A stretch of 64,000 bases of DNA, taken from assembly GCA_951640195.1 (NCBI GenBank), contig OX621168.1:2170001-2234000 (forward strand). Reading direction: 5' to 3'. This DNA is from Porpolomopsis calyptriformis. Taxonomy: Eukaryota > Basidiomycota > Agaricomycetes > Agaricales > Hygrophoraceae. Shown piece after piece: positions 1-11,243 of this stretch (positions are counted from its first letter, which is position 1; each line of letters starts with the position of its first letter). The notes under the pieces are model-generated. The model had not been told where the DNA came from and made no database searches. It worked only from the letters and a program-made list of their open reading frames with translations. Both the position numbers and the translations under genes were made by a program.

Positions 1-2577
1 CTGTTGACAGAAGTATCCCTTGAGATAGTAACATAAAATTAACTATGAGTAAAAACAGGAGAATGAAGATCCTGTTTCAAAGACTGTCCTTGAGCTTTAT
101 TAATTGACATAGAGAAAGCATTCCCAACTGCAAATTGAATATAACAAAGTTGGAAGGGAATCTGTGCATTAGAAGGATAGCACTTGATTCTAGGTAGGAA
201 AACATGTCTTCCATTATGATCACCTCCAAGAATATGAGTCTCTAAGATACAATGGCTTATACATGTTATAATTCCTCTTGTGCCATTACAGACACCCTCT
301 GCTGGATTGAGATTATGTAGAACCATAACTGGAGATCCAGTCTTCAAAGTAAGCTTATGCAAAGGAAGACCTGAGGTATTGATAGTATTAAGATACTCTG
401 TGGGATACATCAACACTACTCCATGATCAGCTGTATCCTCTTTAATAGAGTCTGCACTATAATACACTTTTTCAGCACCAGGAAATTTGTTGAGAATTTT
501 AGAGTTAAGATTATCAACATCATCATTCCTTGCAGAAACAATGCATCTTTCCATAAAGTACTGATCAGGGGGGTAAGGCAATTGGTCAATGCCAGGGTAT
601 AATGTGTCCACCAAAGACTCCAGAGTATTTTGAGAACAACCAAAGTATGGAGGCAAGGTGATATTATTATTAGTATCAGTATATTTGCCATGTCTAACTT
701 CTAATTGCCACTTTGCAAAGTCAGCTTCTTCTTGATTACTACCTAAGTGCATATTCATCTTCAAATGGAGGATTTTAAGATGGTGCCAGATGTATGAACT
801 TTGAATGCAAGCATTGACAATGATAGGTCTAGAGCCTTTGATAATAACAGGGAGGATTTGCTGAAAGTCCCCTCCAAAGACAACAGTTAGACTACTAAAT
901 AGTTTGTCTGAAGCTCTAATATCTCTGCAAGTATAGTCAAAAGCTTCCTGGCAATGTCTATGCTGCATAGTAACTTCATCATAAATGAGGAGAGAAGCCT
1001 TCTGAATTGATTTAGCTTCTAAACAAGTTTTTTTGATAGCACAGAAGGAATTCTCATTTATATTGATAGGGATTTTTAGCCTAGAATGAGAAGTGCATCC
1101 ACCATTTAATAGTAGTGCTGCAATACCTGAGAAAGCAACACAGAGAACAATAAGACCTTGAGAATGAAGAGCATAACACAAAGTGTTGTAAACATAAGTC
1201 TTTCTAGTGCCACATGGACTATAGAGGAACAAACATTGACCTGAGTGAGACTCAACAGCATGTAAAATCTAATCAAAGGCAGAGCACAGATCAGGATTGA
1301 GATGAAGAATGTGCTCTGTAGCGAACTGCTGCTGTTCTTCTTAATTATAATCTAACTGCTCTATGATAAGGTGGTTACCTAATATTTGTGCCCAGTCCAT
1401 CTGAGATAAAGGCATAGGAGGAAACTTTTCAAGAGAAGAGCCTTGAGCTTTAAGCAACTGATCCATTAAATAAAGACTATAATCATAAACTTGATCATTA
1501 GTAGGATCAGGAATGCCTTTTTGTTGAAGCTTATAATACAAATCATTACAAATGGTAGGGTAAAAGTACTCCCAAAGGGTATGGGGCTCAGTAGGAGTGC
1601 CACCAATGAGAGTTGTAACAAAAAGAGAGTGAAGTTGACTACCAGTTTGCATATGTCCAGCTTCTTCAAGACACTGAATCCATTCACTATCATCCTCTAG
1701 AAAACCCATAGCAATGTATGCTTCTTTAAAGGTATTATAAGTAACATCATTTACAGTACATAAATGCTGAAATGATGTACCACCTTTGACTGCTGTAAGA
1801 AGCAAGCATAGATAAAAGTGATCTCCAGAGGAAGGATGAATATAGTACATTCATCCAATAGCAAAAAGATTCTTCTTTCTTGGTTTCCACACTCTTGTCT
1901 TTAGATTCCAGGTAGATTTCAAGGGCATATCCTGGTAGAGAAGTTGGCATGCAGTAGGGTATTTCTGATTAGCTTTAAACCAAGCCATCAAAGTACTATC
2001 TTTATTAGCACCCTGCTCTATTACTTCCTGTATAGGAATTGAACTATCTTCTCTCCAAGTCACCAGGTGCTGCCCTTCAAGATGGATGTGAAGATGAACT
2101 ACAGGAGGCCATTCCATATGCATTGAAAACTGAAAGATACACCAGATAGCCTCACAAGAGGATACATAGTGTGCATCTAGATAATGCTTTATTTCATCCT
2201 TGGCTTTCCCAAATTCCATAGTAGTGCAATCATGGCCTTTATAAATGTACTTGATAGCCTTGATAGAGATTACACACTCCATGTTTATATGGCAATGATA
2301 TTTCCAGGTAAGCCAAGGACAATATGGAACAACCCAGCAATTATCAACATCTTTATTGCCAACTTTGTGAATAACCCCATTGTTACATCTCCTCAAATAG
2401 GTATAAGAGTCTTCAGATAGTGTAGTCTGGTCTCTGAAAGGTTTTGGAAAGTTTTTAGAGTGTTTTCCATTAACCATACATGGAGAATGAGGATTCTGAG
2501 TACCACAGGGACTATGAACCATATGCTTGAGAACTAAAGAATAAAGCTCAGGATGTTGGAAACTTGTAGCTTACATA
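1..2577 (-). pseudogene. Helitron Rep/helicase fragment (PIF1-type), runs off left edge
   Basis: Helitron transposition protein, C-terminal part, read leftward in a single frame. The 2522-1851 segment has the MVHSPCG and YIYKGHD blocks that precede the helicase in Helitron proteins; 1850-1341 has the YIHPSSGDHF block; 1232-1 is the PIF1-type 5'-3' helicase with a Walker A-like SPCGTRKT, Walker B-like LIYDEV, GGDFQQILPV and SINKAQGQS. Upstream codons matching the usual lead-in continue to about 2577, then stop. In-frame stops lie at 1851-1853 (TGA), 1341-1343 (TAA), 1269-1271 (TAG) and 39-41 (TAA); the frame continues past the last one with the motif VI-like YVTISR up to base 1. The HUH nuclease part is absent, and Walker A has Arg where Gly is expected, so the copy is dead. 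It is clearly a different clade from the Helitron at 37-43 kb. Confidence 0.88.
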
Positions 2578-2943
2578 TGCATTTGGCCAGCTGTACACTT
2601 TGGGAAGCACCTGGTGCAGGTTATATTGGTGAAGTTAATCTAGCAGTACATAATGATATGGGTGAAACAATGATGCTTCTTGCTAATCATGATGATGCGA
2701 AAGGAATGAGCTTGCTATAAATATCCTCCCCAAGTCTATCCACCACCCTCTGCTTGTGTGAATGCCTCAAAATATATCAATTCCTACTTTCAGCATCCTC
2801 TACATCCATCCTTGACATTTTCACCCTCACTTCAGTGACTTCCTCCTCAAAATGACTAACCTTTCACTTCAAAGTTGTAACTGCATCTGGCTTGTTTTGC
2901 ATTTTTGCCCTCTTGATTGTGGCATCCTATTATTTAGGTAAGC
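2578..2943. other. Non-coding gap with TATA-like box and possible exon
   Basis: No convincing gene. A plus-strand TATA-like box (GCTATAAATA, about 2713-2722) lies 130 bp before an ATG at about 2851 that opens about 29 codons and ends in AG|GTAAGC at 2937-2943. The last five bases, TAAGC (2939-2943), are the target duplication of Copia-A, so a donor site would have been split by the insertion. With the insertion removed, the sequence continues as a 45-nt stretch with a CTGAT branch-like motif and a TAG acceptor near 29.35 kb, but the joined frame soon stops. Treat as a possible first exon only. Confidence 0.3.
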
Positions 2944-3158
2944 TAAAAAATGGGGATGAAATAGCACAGAGGGTGATTCGGGATCACCCTCAGGTTTTTG
3001 TACATACGGCACAGCCACGTGGCTATGCGCTGGCACTAATCTGGTCTGTTATCCTGAGTAAGTCGGAATAAGTGCGATACTACATAATCTGAGCAGGCCC
3101 TGAGCCGAGCACACTCCCACCTCCATCCTATAGCCCTGTAAGGCTTGTTATTCCAACA
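2944..3158 (-). repeat. Copia-A 3' LTR (215 bp)
   Basis: Direct repeat of 14827-15025 plus 29288-29303. On the minus strand it starts TGTTGGAATAACA after the polypurine tract and ends ...TTTTTA rather than the usual CA; the end is fixed by the TAAGC target duplication and by the primer site in the other copy. Confidence 0.9.
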
Positions 3159-3165
3159 CTCCCCC

Positions 3166-4785
3166 TCAAGCCTTGCTAAGTCCGAGTTCCGAAGCAAAAT
3201 GCTTAACTTTTGGAGATAGTAGCGCTTTCGTGAGGGTGTCCACAATCATGTCGTCAGTGGGACAGTAGATGAGTCGGAGGGTCCCATTTTCGATGATCCA
3301 GCGAATAAAATGGTAGCAGACATTGATGTGTTTTGTCCAGGCGTGATACTGCAAGTTTTGTGTGAGAGTGATGGCGGATTTGTTGTCAGAGAACAGGGTC
3401 ATCACTGGGTTAGCAAATCTGAAAAGTTGGCTTGTTAGTGACCGGAGCCAAATGGCCTCCTTGGCTGCATGTATTACAGCCACATATTCACTCTCAGTTG
3501 TGGAAAGCGAGATGATTTCTTGCTTTTTAGCACTCTAGGAGACGGCTCCGCCATTTATAAGGAAAGCGTATCCCGAGATCGCACAGCAGTCTTCAGCCAT
3601 GCTTCCATCTGCATCTGCCCACCCAGTGAGCTTCTTCTCGACTCCCCCATAGACCAACCATAGGTCCCTTGTTCCCTTCAGGTATTGGAATACTCATTTT
3701 ACAGCTTCCCAGTGGGCTTCTCTGGGATCACTTGAGAATCGGGAAAGTGTAGTTATGGTGAACGATATATCCGGTCGGGTTCCGAGTGATGCGTACATCA
3801 GTGATCTGACTGCTTCGTGATATGGTATGTTGCGCATCCAGGCGCATTCAAGGGGTGTCATAGGGGATTGCACCTGCGTTAGGCAGGTTTGGGGGTCCAT
3901 CGGGGTCAATACGGGTTTGTCGTCATCAAATCTGAAATGATGCACGATTGAATCAATATAGGCTCACTACAACAGCGAAATCGTGTGGGATTGATGGTCG
4001 CAGATGACTTCAATTCCCAAGAGCTAATGCAGCTCTCCGAGGTCAGTTATTTCGAGGTGTTTCTGTATCTCCGACTTGAAACTGACAATCAAATCAAGAT
4101 TTGTTGCCCCAATTGTGCAGTCGTCGACATGGACAACTATGATTATCTGGGACTTTTCATTGCGATAGAAGAACACGGCTTCGTTAACATCGCATACAGT
4201 GAATCCCATCAGGTTGACGAGGATTCCAACAAGTTTTTGGTACCAGCGGCGGCCCGACTGCTTCAGGCCATAGATTGTTTTGACAAGTCGGCACACTTGG
4301 CCATCAGAATTGGGGGCAGAATATCCAGGGGGTTGGCACATGTAGATGCGCTCATTGTTGGTGAGTTCCCTATTCAGATATGCGCCTTTGATGTCGATCT
4401 GGTGTAGTTCGAGATCAGTCTGCGCGGATATGGCAAGGAAGGTGCGGATTGTCGCTAGCTTGGCAACGGGTGCGAACGTATCAAAGTAGTCCACTCCAGG
4501 AAGTTGGGAGAATCCTTGCGCAACAAGTCAGGCCTTTCTCCGTATGATTTCTCCGGCAGCATTTCGCTTCAGTCGGAAAACCCATTTTGATCCAACAATG
4601 TTTGCTTCCGGCAGTGGGTGGTCGATCACCCAAGTTCCTGCTCTTTCGAGCATCTTCAGTTCCTCTGTGATAGCTAATTCCCATTCAGGCCAATCAACAA
4701 ATGATTTTGCTTCCGCAAGTGTGCAGGGTTCAATAGCCTCAGTTGCATTTGCCTCTGCTAGCATTCTGGCCTCATTGACTAGGTC
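3166..4785 (-). pseudogene. Copia-A pol, RT and RNase H part
   Basis: 3' half of the Copia-A polyprotein, same frame as 11244-14757 once the Gypsy-3 insertion is removed. The reverse transcriptase begins at about 4764 with WELAITEELKML and KWVFRLKRNA, then FDTFAPVAKL, YGLKQSGRRW and the catalytic VVHVDD (His replacing Tyr, as in other copia copies here). RNase H follows with STTESEYVAVIHAAKEA and the typical end KHFASELGLSKA, stopping at 3166-3168. In-frame stops, mostly TGA and TAG, occur after IIRRKA, in the connection near 3960 and after HWEAVK, so it is a pseudogene. Confidence 0.92.
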
Positions 4786-5041
4786 TGTTACATCCCAGTT
4801 CCGATGAACTCCGATGAATTCCGATGAACTCCGATTACTCCGACAACTCTGAACACTCCATACTTTTCACATGTTTCCTACTTATGACGTCCTCTGTCAT
4901 CACTATGTCTTAGATATAATTATCTAGCAGGTATATAAGTACTGCGTTTTTCCCCTGTATCTGTAGACAGAATATCGACTAAGTCCCATCATTTATCCAT
5001 CTCTGATCTCCGAATCCAACTCCGAAACTTCAGACCTAACA
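4786..5041 (+). repeat. Gypsy-3 5' LTR
   Basis: 256-bp LTR, identical in length to 10983-11238. It carries the TATA-type promoter GTATATAAG near 4930-4940; transcripts would be expected to start about 25-35 bp downstream, where the self-primer sequence lies. Confidence 0.95.
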
Positions 5042-5054
5042 GTATATTCTGTCT
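4965..5054 (+). promoter_or_regulatory. Gypsy-3 self-priming pair (transcript 5' end and PBS)
   Basis: AGACAGAATAT at 4965-4975, just downstream of the LTR TATA box, is the exact reverse complement of ATATTCTGTCT at 5044-5054, which begins three bases after the LTR. In the Tf1/sushi lineage the first about 11 nt of the RNA fold back onto the primer-binding site and, after cleavage, prime reverse transcription without a tRNA. The position and the 11-nt match fit this. No tRNA 3'-end complement is seen here. Confidence 0.78.
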
Positions 5055-5076
5055 CTAGCTCAGGTTTTTATTCACA

Positions 5077-6303
5077 ATGACACAACGCACTCTTGAACGT
5101 TTCACAGGATTTTCAACTAGAAGTCGATTATCTCTGACTGACTCCGAAACAAGTCCTGTGTCTCCGACTACGCGTATATCTGAAAGGCTTCCTACTGCTT
5201 TTCATGATTGAGAAAATCCATTACGACCTGTAACTCCGCGGACTACTCAAGGTCAAGCATCAACTTCGGTTGAAGAAACACCTCAAGTCCAGCCAACTCA
5301 GGAAGCTCTGGAACAGGAGACAGCTGAAAAAAAATTAATTATGGCTTTTCAAAATATTGCCACCATCGCTCAAGCTTCTTCTGGAGCCAAACCCACAAAA
5401 TCCAAAGTCTGAGAGCCTGATCCTTTTGACGGATCTGATCCGATGAAACTCTGACCTTTCCTGGTTCAACTTCAATTGAATTTCAAGGATAGGCCTTCTG
5501 CGTTTACTTCTGATGAAGCTAAGGTCAATTACGCTATGTCATTTCTGAAGGGAATGGCATTATCTTTATTCGAACCTTACCTTTTGGAGACTATTCCTAA
5601 CCCTCCGTTGTTCCTCTCAGACTTCTCGGAGTTCTGCTCCGAGTTACAGGACCAATTCAGACCTTTGGATCCAATAGGAACTGCTGAAGTGGAATTGGAA
5701 TCCTTGAAGATGTTCAATAATCAACGGATCGCCAAATATATTGTGCACTTCAATAGGCTAGCGGTTCAAGTCCAATGGGATGTCGGAGCACTGCGGCATA
5801 TCTTTTACCGTGGTCTTCCAGATCGAATCAAGCATCAAATGTCTCAAGTCGGAAAACCAGCCACGTTGGTAGCTATGAAGGAGTTAGCTCAAACGATTGA
5901 TGCTAGGTATTGGGAACGTAAAGGGGAGCTTAAGCGTGACTCCAGTCGTGCTCCGCCACCTCCGACGAATGCTCCTAAACCACCTTCAACTCCGACGACA
6001 CCTTCTACTTTCAAGAAAACTCCTATGAAATCTGCCCCGACTACCTCAACTCCGAAGCGTCCTGACCTCTCTGATAAACTCGGAAAAGACAGAAAGCTTA
6101 CTCCGGCCGAACGAAAACGTCATTTGGATAATAACTTGTGTATGTTTTGTGGATCCCCAGGTCATATTGCAAAGGAATGTCCAAAGTCTGGTTCCTCTGC
6201 TTCAAAGAAGGCTTCTGGACGTGCCACTACTGTCGTCGATCCACCCACTCAGGAATCCCCTACTCCTATTCTGAGCGCCCCTCCGGCCGCTCCGGAAAAA
6301 TAG
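5077..6303 (+). pseudogene. Gypsy-3 gag (capsid/nucleocapsid)
   Basis: Structural polyprotein that packages the retrotransposon RNA. ATG at 5077 in the frame that continues to the TAG at 6301-6303 (409 codons). The centre matches retrotransposon gag: PDPFDGSDP, then KVNYAMSFLKG, FEPYLLE, the RYWERKGE region and a Pro/Thr-rich linker. A zinc knuckle CMFCGSPGHIAKEC (C-x2-C-x4-H-x4-C) lies near 6138-6180. Three in-frame TGA codons occur before 5476, at least two where Arg (CGA) is expected next to conserved residues. The stop directly follows a -1 slippery run (GGAAAAA, 6294-6300). Confidence 0.9.
6294..6300 (+). promoter_or_regulatory. Candidate -1 frameshift site, Gypsy-3 gag-pol
   Basis: G GAA AAA immediately before the gag TAG. 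A -1 slip gives GGA AAA ATA, which is exactly the pol frame. The heptamer is not the ideal X XXY YYZ, but the A-site re-pairs perfectly, and the position parallels the sites in the other two chromoviruses. Confidence 0.6.
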
Positions 6304-9300
6304 GAGGCAGTCCGCATGAGACGCGGAATGTGGACTGCATTGAAACCGTTCCTGCGTCTTCTATTGTAAAGCTCAACACTTCCATTCCTTGCTCTGATTC
6401 CTTTTTGATCACTTTATTTATCGATTCATTATCTATTCCGACTCTTATCAATTCAGGATCCACACACTGTTTCTTGGACTTTGACTTTGTCCATCGAAAC
6501 AAGCTCCAAACATCTCCGCTTCCTCCGAAGCAACTCCAATTATTTGATGGATCTCAAGGGAGAACCATTGATATGGGAGTTATCCTCCCTGTCCGATTTC
6601 TGTCTGGAGAAACTCTAGATATTGAGTTTTTGGTCACTCTGTTGGATGCATCATGTTCTGCTGTTCTCGGATTCAACTGGCTTACCCACTACAATCCATT
6701 GATTGACTGGGTTACAAGCAGTATTTCATTCGGGACACCAAAACCGATGTATTCGTTTTTGTCGTCGACACTTAAGCCCTCTGAGGCAACTCCGCTTGAC
6801 CCTCCAGCTCCGACTCCAGCTCCGACTTCACTTCCTCCTGTGTCTATTATTTCAGCAGCCGCCTTTGTACATGCTAGCAAGCAAGAAGGATCTCAGTCCT
6901 TTGTTCTTCAAGCTGCTGATATTTCAAAAGCGCGTTCTGTCGACATCTCCGATGTTCCTCTGGACCCTATGTTTTACGCGAAAGTTCCTCTGGAATATCA
7001 TGACTATGCTGATGTTTTCAGTGAAGGAAAATCTAAACGTCTTCCTCCTCATCGTTATAGCGATCACCATATTGATCTAGAGGAAGGTACGACACCTCCA
7101 CTGGGATGCATCTACTCTCTTTCTGTTGCGGAACAAGAAGCCCTTCATATATTCTTGGATGAGCACCTTAGAAAAGGTTGGATACATTCCTCCGGATCTC
7201 CGGGTGGTGCTCCAATCATTTTCATCCGCAAGAAAGATGGTTCTTTACGTTTATGCGTGGACTATCGAGGCATCAATAAAATCACTAAGAAAGATCGTTA
7301 CCCACTTCCGCTCATCTCCGATCTCCTGGACCATGCCAGCAAAGGTCGTGTCTACACCAAAATCAATTTACAAATTGGATACTTCAATGTACGGATTGCG
7401 GAAGGGGATGAATGGAAAACCACTTTCCATACCAGATATAGTGCTTTCAAATTCTTGGTTATGCCCCTAGGTCTGTGCAATGCCCCATCAACATTTCAAC
7501 GTTTCATGAATGAGATTTTCTCTGACCTCTCCGATATCTCCATTGTAGTATATCTTGATGATATCCCTATCTACTCGGATAACGTTGCAGATCACCGGAG
7601 ACATGTCCGCGAGGTACTCTGAAGACTCCGACTTAACAGTCTTTTCGGAAAACTGGAGAAATGTTTCTTTCATCAAGATACGATTGAATACCTTGGTTTT
7701 ATCCTTTCCCCTGGTGGAATTACCATGGACCCTGCCAAAGTTCAAATTATCCTGGATTGGCCGGAACCACGGAAAATCAAGGATGTCTAGTCGTTCTTAG
7801 GTTTTGGAAATTTCTATAGGCGTTTTATCAACAACTACTTGGGATTGGTATCTCCACTTACGCGGTTGACCCGGAAAAACATTCCATGGAATTTCGATAC
7901 TCAATGCAAATTCGCATTTGAATCTCTGAAGCAGGCCTTCACTTCCACTCCTGTTCTTGTCAACTTCACTCCGGGATCACATCTGGTGGTAGAAACAGAT
8001 GCCTCCGATTACGCCATAGCAGGTATCTTATCAACTTATACGGATGATGAATCGTTACATCCCATCACGTTCTACTCTCGGACTTTAACTCCGCCGGAGT
8101 TGAATTACGATATTCACGACAAGGAACTATTGGCCATTCACGATAGTTTTCACAACTGGCGTCATTACCTTGAAGGCTCATCTGACCCAGTCGACGTTGT
8201 CACTGATCACAAGAATTTGGTATACTTTTCTACGACCAAGCTCCTGTCACAATGTCAGGCTCATTGGTCTGAATTTTGTCAGGCTTTAATCTCATTATTC
8301 GTTTTCGCCCCAGAAAACTCGGAGCAAAACCGGACTTCTTAACTTGTCGATATGACTTAGATCCTAAAGAGGGAGATAGCAACTATGCCAGTATCAATCC
8401 TCAGAATCTCTGACCGGTTTTTACCTTGGAGCAACTGGCTTCATCCCTACGGGCTTTATCCTTATTGGATCCAGTGTTAAAGGCTGCATTCATTATGGAT
8501 GTAGACTCCCTCCACTCGAAAATTCGGAATTCATTTCGTGATGATCCAGTGGCTATGGAGCACCTAAAGGTTGCGGAGTCCAACTCCAATGCCAACTCCG
8601 ATGCCAACTCTGATCTCCGATGGACTATCGACACTCCCAGTTTCCTTCGTCACGATGGTTGTATCTATGTGCCCGACGTAGATGATTTGCAACTTCAAAT
8701 TTTGCGTATGAAACATGATCATCCAATTGCTGGTCATTTTGGTCAAAACAAAATGCTTGAATTGATCCAATGAGAATACACATGGCCTGAACTCTGGACC
8801 TTTGTAAAGGACTACTGTAACTCCTGTACTATGTGCGCTAGGTCCAAAATCCCTCGCCATTGACCTTATGGTTTGCTCAAGCAACTCCCAATTCCAGAGA
8901 AGCCTTGGAATTCCATCTCCATGGATTTCATCGAGCAACTCCCTAACTCCGATGAATTCTCTGCTATTCTTGTCATTGTTGATCGATTCTCCAAACAAGC
9001 TATTTTCATACCAACCTTCGACACCATCACTACTCCTCAACTCGCTCAACTTTTCCTTGTCCATGTATTCTCCAAAAATGGAGTTCCCTCACATGTCACC
9101 TGTGACCGAGGCTCGGAGTTCATCTCCTGCTTTTTCTGGTCATTGGGTAAAGTCCTTGACATGCGTCTCCACTTTACCTCCAGGTATCATCCGGAAGGTG
9201 ACGGATAAACTGAACGAGTCAATCAAACCTTGGAGCAATACCTATGGATGTATTGTAACTATCAACAGGACAACTGGTCCCATCTCCTGGCTATTGTGGA

Positions 9301-9997
9301 ATTTGTGTATAACAATGCTCCGAACGCTACTACTGGGATATCCCCTTTTTTCGCCAACAAGGGTTATTGTCCAAATATTTCAGTACACCCTGAGCATGAT
9401 CTTACTTCCATTCGAGCCAGAGAACTTGCTGTTGATTTGGACGAACTCCACTCCGAACTCTGAAATACCATCTCCGAAGCTCAAAAGCGTTATCAACACT
9501 ATGCTGACTTAAAGCGCATTCCAGCCCCTGATTTCGAAATAGGAACTCAAGCCTTCGTAAAGGCCAAGTTTTTCTGAACTACCAGACCCTCCAAGAAACT
9601 CTCGGAGAAGAACTTAGGTCCTTTTGAGGTCATTGCCCAAGTTGGAACCCATTCCTATACTCTCCATTTGCCTAGTTCCATGAAAGCTATCCATCCTGTC
9701 TTTCATGTATCACAGTTGGAACCAGCCTCACCGAATACGATTCTAAACTGAGTACAACCTCCGCCTCCTCCGGTAATCATAGATGGAGAACCGGAGTTCG
9801 AGATCTCCGAAATCCTAGACTTGAAAATTGATAATAGGCGTTGCTTATGCAAATTATTGTATTTGGTTTGTTGGGAAGGCTATGAAGGTACCGATGAAGA
9901 AACCTCATGGATCCTCACTACTGAGCTAGGACATGCTTTGGAACTTGTCTCGGAGTTCCACTCCGCTTATCCGGAGAAACCCGGACCTGACTATTGA
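6301..9997 (+). pseudogene. Gypsy-3 pol: protease, RT, RNase H, integrase, chromodomain
   Basis: Enzymatic polyprotein in the -1 frame relative to gag. Protease region near 6400-6480 (LINSGSTHCF; the usual Asp is Asn in this copy). RT with KKDGSLRLCVDYRGINK (7230-7280) and catalytic VVYLDDI (7545-7565). RNase H with VVETDASDYA (7985-8015) and DVVTDHKNL. A one-base deletion near 8275 shifts the frame. Integrase follows with an H-x-H/C-x2-C zinc region (8710-8835), SMDFIEQLP, TCDRGSEF and ERVNQTLEQ. The C-terminus is a chromodomain (FEISEILD...LVCWEGYEGTDEETSWI, split here) ending at the TGA 9995-9997. At least eight stops, mostly CGA>TGA and one CAA>TAA in GDG(Q)TERVN, kill it. Confidence 0.92.
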
Positions 9998-10044
9998 TTT
10001 CTTTCGCTCTTATTTATTTTTCTTCAATTCAAAAAATTCATTAT

Positions 10045-10813
10045 CTATTCCAAAGGGACTATTTCTATATCCCTTATGGGTAATTCCTCCTCCTCCGACA
10101 TCTCCAACATCTCCGACACCTCCGAACTTTCTCCGCTTTCTCCACTGTCCTTATAATCCCCATCTAACAACTCCTCAGTCCTCTCTATGGACTCCCTCAT
10201 TCTCTTCATCTCCATTCTCATCTTCCTCATTTCCCCCCGAACTCCCTGCAACTCCTCCCTCAAATTGGCCATCTCCAACAACTCCGCATTTCCCCGCTGC
10301 CTTTTTCCTCCGTGTTCCGGTTCCTCCATGGTATTCCGGATGCGTTTCCTTTTTGCTGGTTCTTCCCCAACCCAGCATTTGGCCTTCACCTGTTGGCAGG
10401 CAGTACAACTCCGGGCCTTCCCCTGTCTGGTTGGCCACATGCACTCCTCCGCACTCCCTTTCTTGACACAAGGCTCGCACAGAGCTCTCCTAAACGAACT
10501 CCAGTCAACTCCAGAATAAGGCAGATGAAAAAGAAAATACTTACGGCCTTCTGATCAAGGCCTCTTGCCCTGATCTTTCCTCCGCCGCCATCTCCACCAT
10601 CTCCACTTGCTCCGTTGTCCTTGCTACCTCCCTTTTTGCAGCTTTGGCTGCCTTTCTGGCCACCCGTCATTCCTCTGCCAACTGACACTCTTCCTCCGCC
10701 CTCCGGGCCTCCTCCGCTTTTTTCTCCGCTTCCTCGCATTCTCGTTGCTCTTCGTTTTCGAGCTGGACTTGCAGCTGTGCGAGTTGGGCTTGGATTTCTT
10801 TGCGAGTGGGCAT
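10045..10813 (-). pseudogene. Antisense spliced coiled-coil/zinc-cluster gene of Gypsy-3
   Basis: A gene opposite to the element, filling the gap between the chromodomain and the 3' LTR. Exon 1 runs 10813-10545 from an ATG and is a charged coiled coil (EIQAQLAQLQVQLENEEQ, then Ala/Glu/Arg-rich). A 46-nt intron (GTAAGT...GGAG, 10544-10499) follows; exon 2 (10498-10045) holds two cysteine clusters, C-E-P-C...C and SCTACQQVKAKC, a second helix, and an acidic Ser/Glu tail ending at TAG 10045-10047. Total about 240 codons. One TGA (10667-10669), where CGA would fit, interrupts exon 1. The clusters resemble a Zn(2)Cys(6)-like binder; function unknown. Similar antisense genes are, from memory, seen in agaricomycete gypsy elements. 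Confidence 0.68.
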
Positions 10814-10982
10814 TGTTAATGAAGAAGGGTGGTCTGCTGGACCTCATTATATATGTTCTGATTTCAAACTCTGATGATTCTCCGAAATCTGCCACATTCC
10901 GAAACTCCGATTTCTTAGTCATTACCAAATATGGTCAAGTCCAATATGCAGTCTCGAGGGCTCGCCCTTAAGAGGGAGATAC

Positions 10983-11238
10983 TGTTACATCCCAGTTCCG
11001 ATGAACTCTGATGAATTCTGATGAACTCCGATTACTCCGACAACTCCGAACACTCCATACTTTTCACATGTTTCCTACTTATGACATCCTCTGTCATCAC
11101 TATGTCTCAGATATAATTATCTAGCAGGTATATAAGTACTGCATTTTTCCCCTGTATCTGTAGACAGAATATCAACTAAGTCCCATCATTTATCCATCTC
11201 CGATCTCTGAATCCAACTCCGAAACTTCGGACCTAACA
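10983..11238 (+). repeat. Gypsy-3 3' LTR
   Basis: 256-bp copy of 4786-5041, preceded by the purine run AAGAGGGAGATAC. It ends CCTAACA directly before the target duplication AGGTT. Confidence 0.95.
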
Positions 11239-11243
11239 AGGTT

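Larger units (their letters stand above)
4786..11238 (+). mobile_element. Gypsy-3: Tf1/sushi-type chromovirus with antisense gene
   Basis: Full-length 6453-bp Ty3/gypsy element inserted in Copia-A pol. LTRs of 256 bp (4786-5041, 10983-11238) begin TGTTACATCC and end CCTAACA. The target duplication is AGGTC (4781-4785) versus AGGTT (11239-11243), one transition apart. Order: gag, protease, RT, RNase H, integrase, chromodomain, then an antisense gene, then a polypurine tract (AAGAGGGAGATAC) before the 3' LTR. The LTRs differ at ten sites by eye, all transitions, nine of them CpG versus TpG/CpA. Confidence 0.95.

Noticed and set aside
2851..2938. Confident first exon of a host gene split by Copia-A
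   Set aside because: Donor GTAAGC and a downstream acceptor can be found, but the joined frame stops after a few codons and there is no homology.
3985..4407. Plus-strand 140-codon ORF over the Copia-A RT
   Set aside because: It is the complement of the RT frame that carries YGLKQSGRRW and VVHVDD; no own motif.
8564..9512. Minus-strand 166-codon and plus-strand 214-codon ORFs in the Gypsy-3 integrase
   Set aside because: Out-of-frame shadows of the integrase frame; repetitive GVGIG pattern from tandem CCAACTCCGATG-type codons.
10386..10928. 180-codon minus ORF with Arg/Gly-rich centre
   Set aside because: Overlaps the better supported coiled-coil exon 1 in another frame and crosses its intron; composition is a frame artefact.
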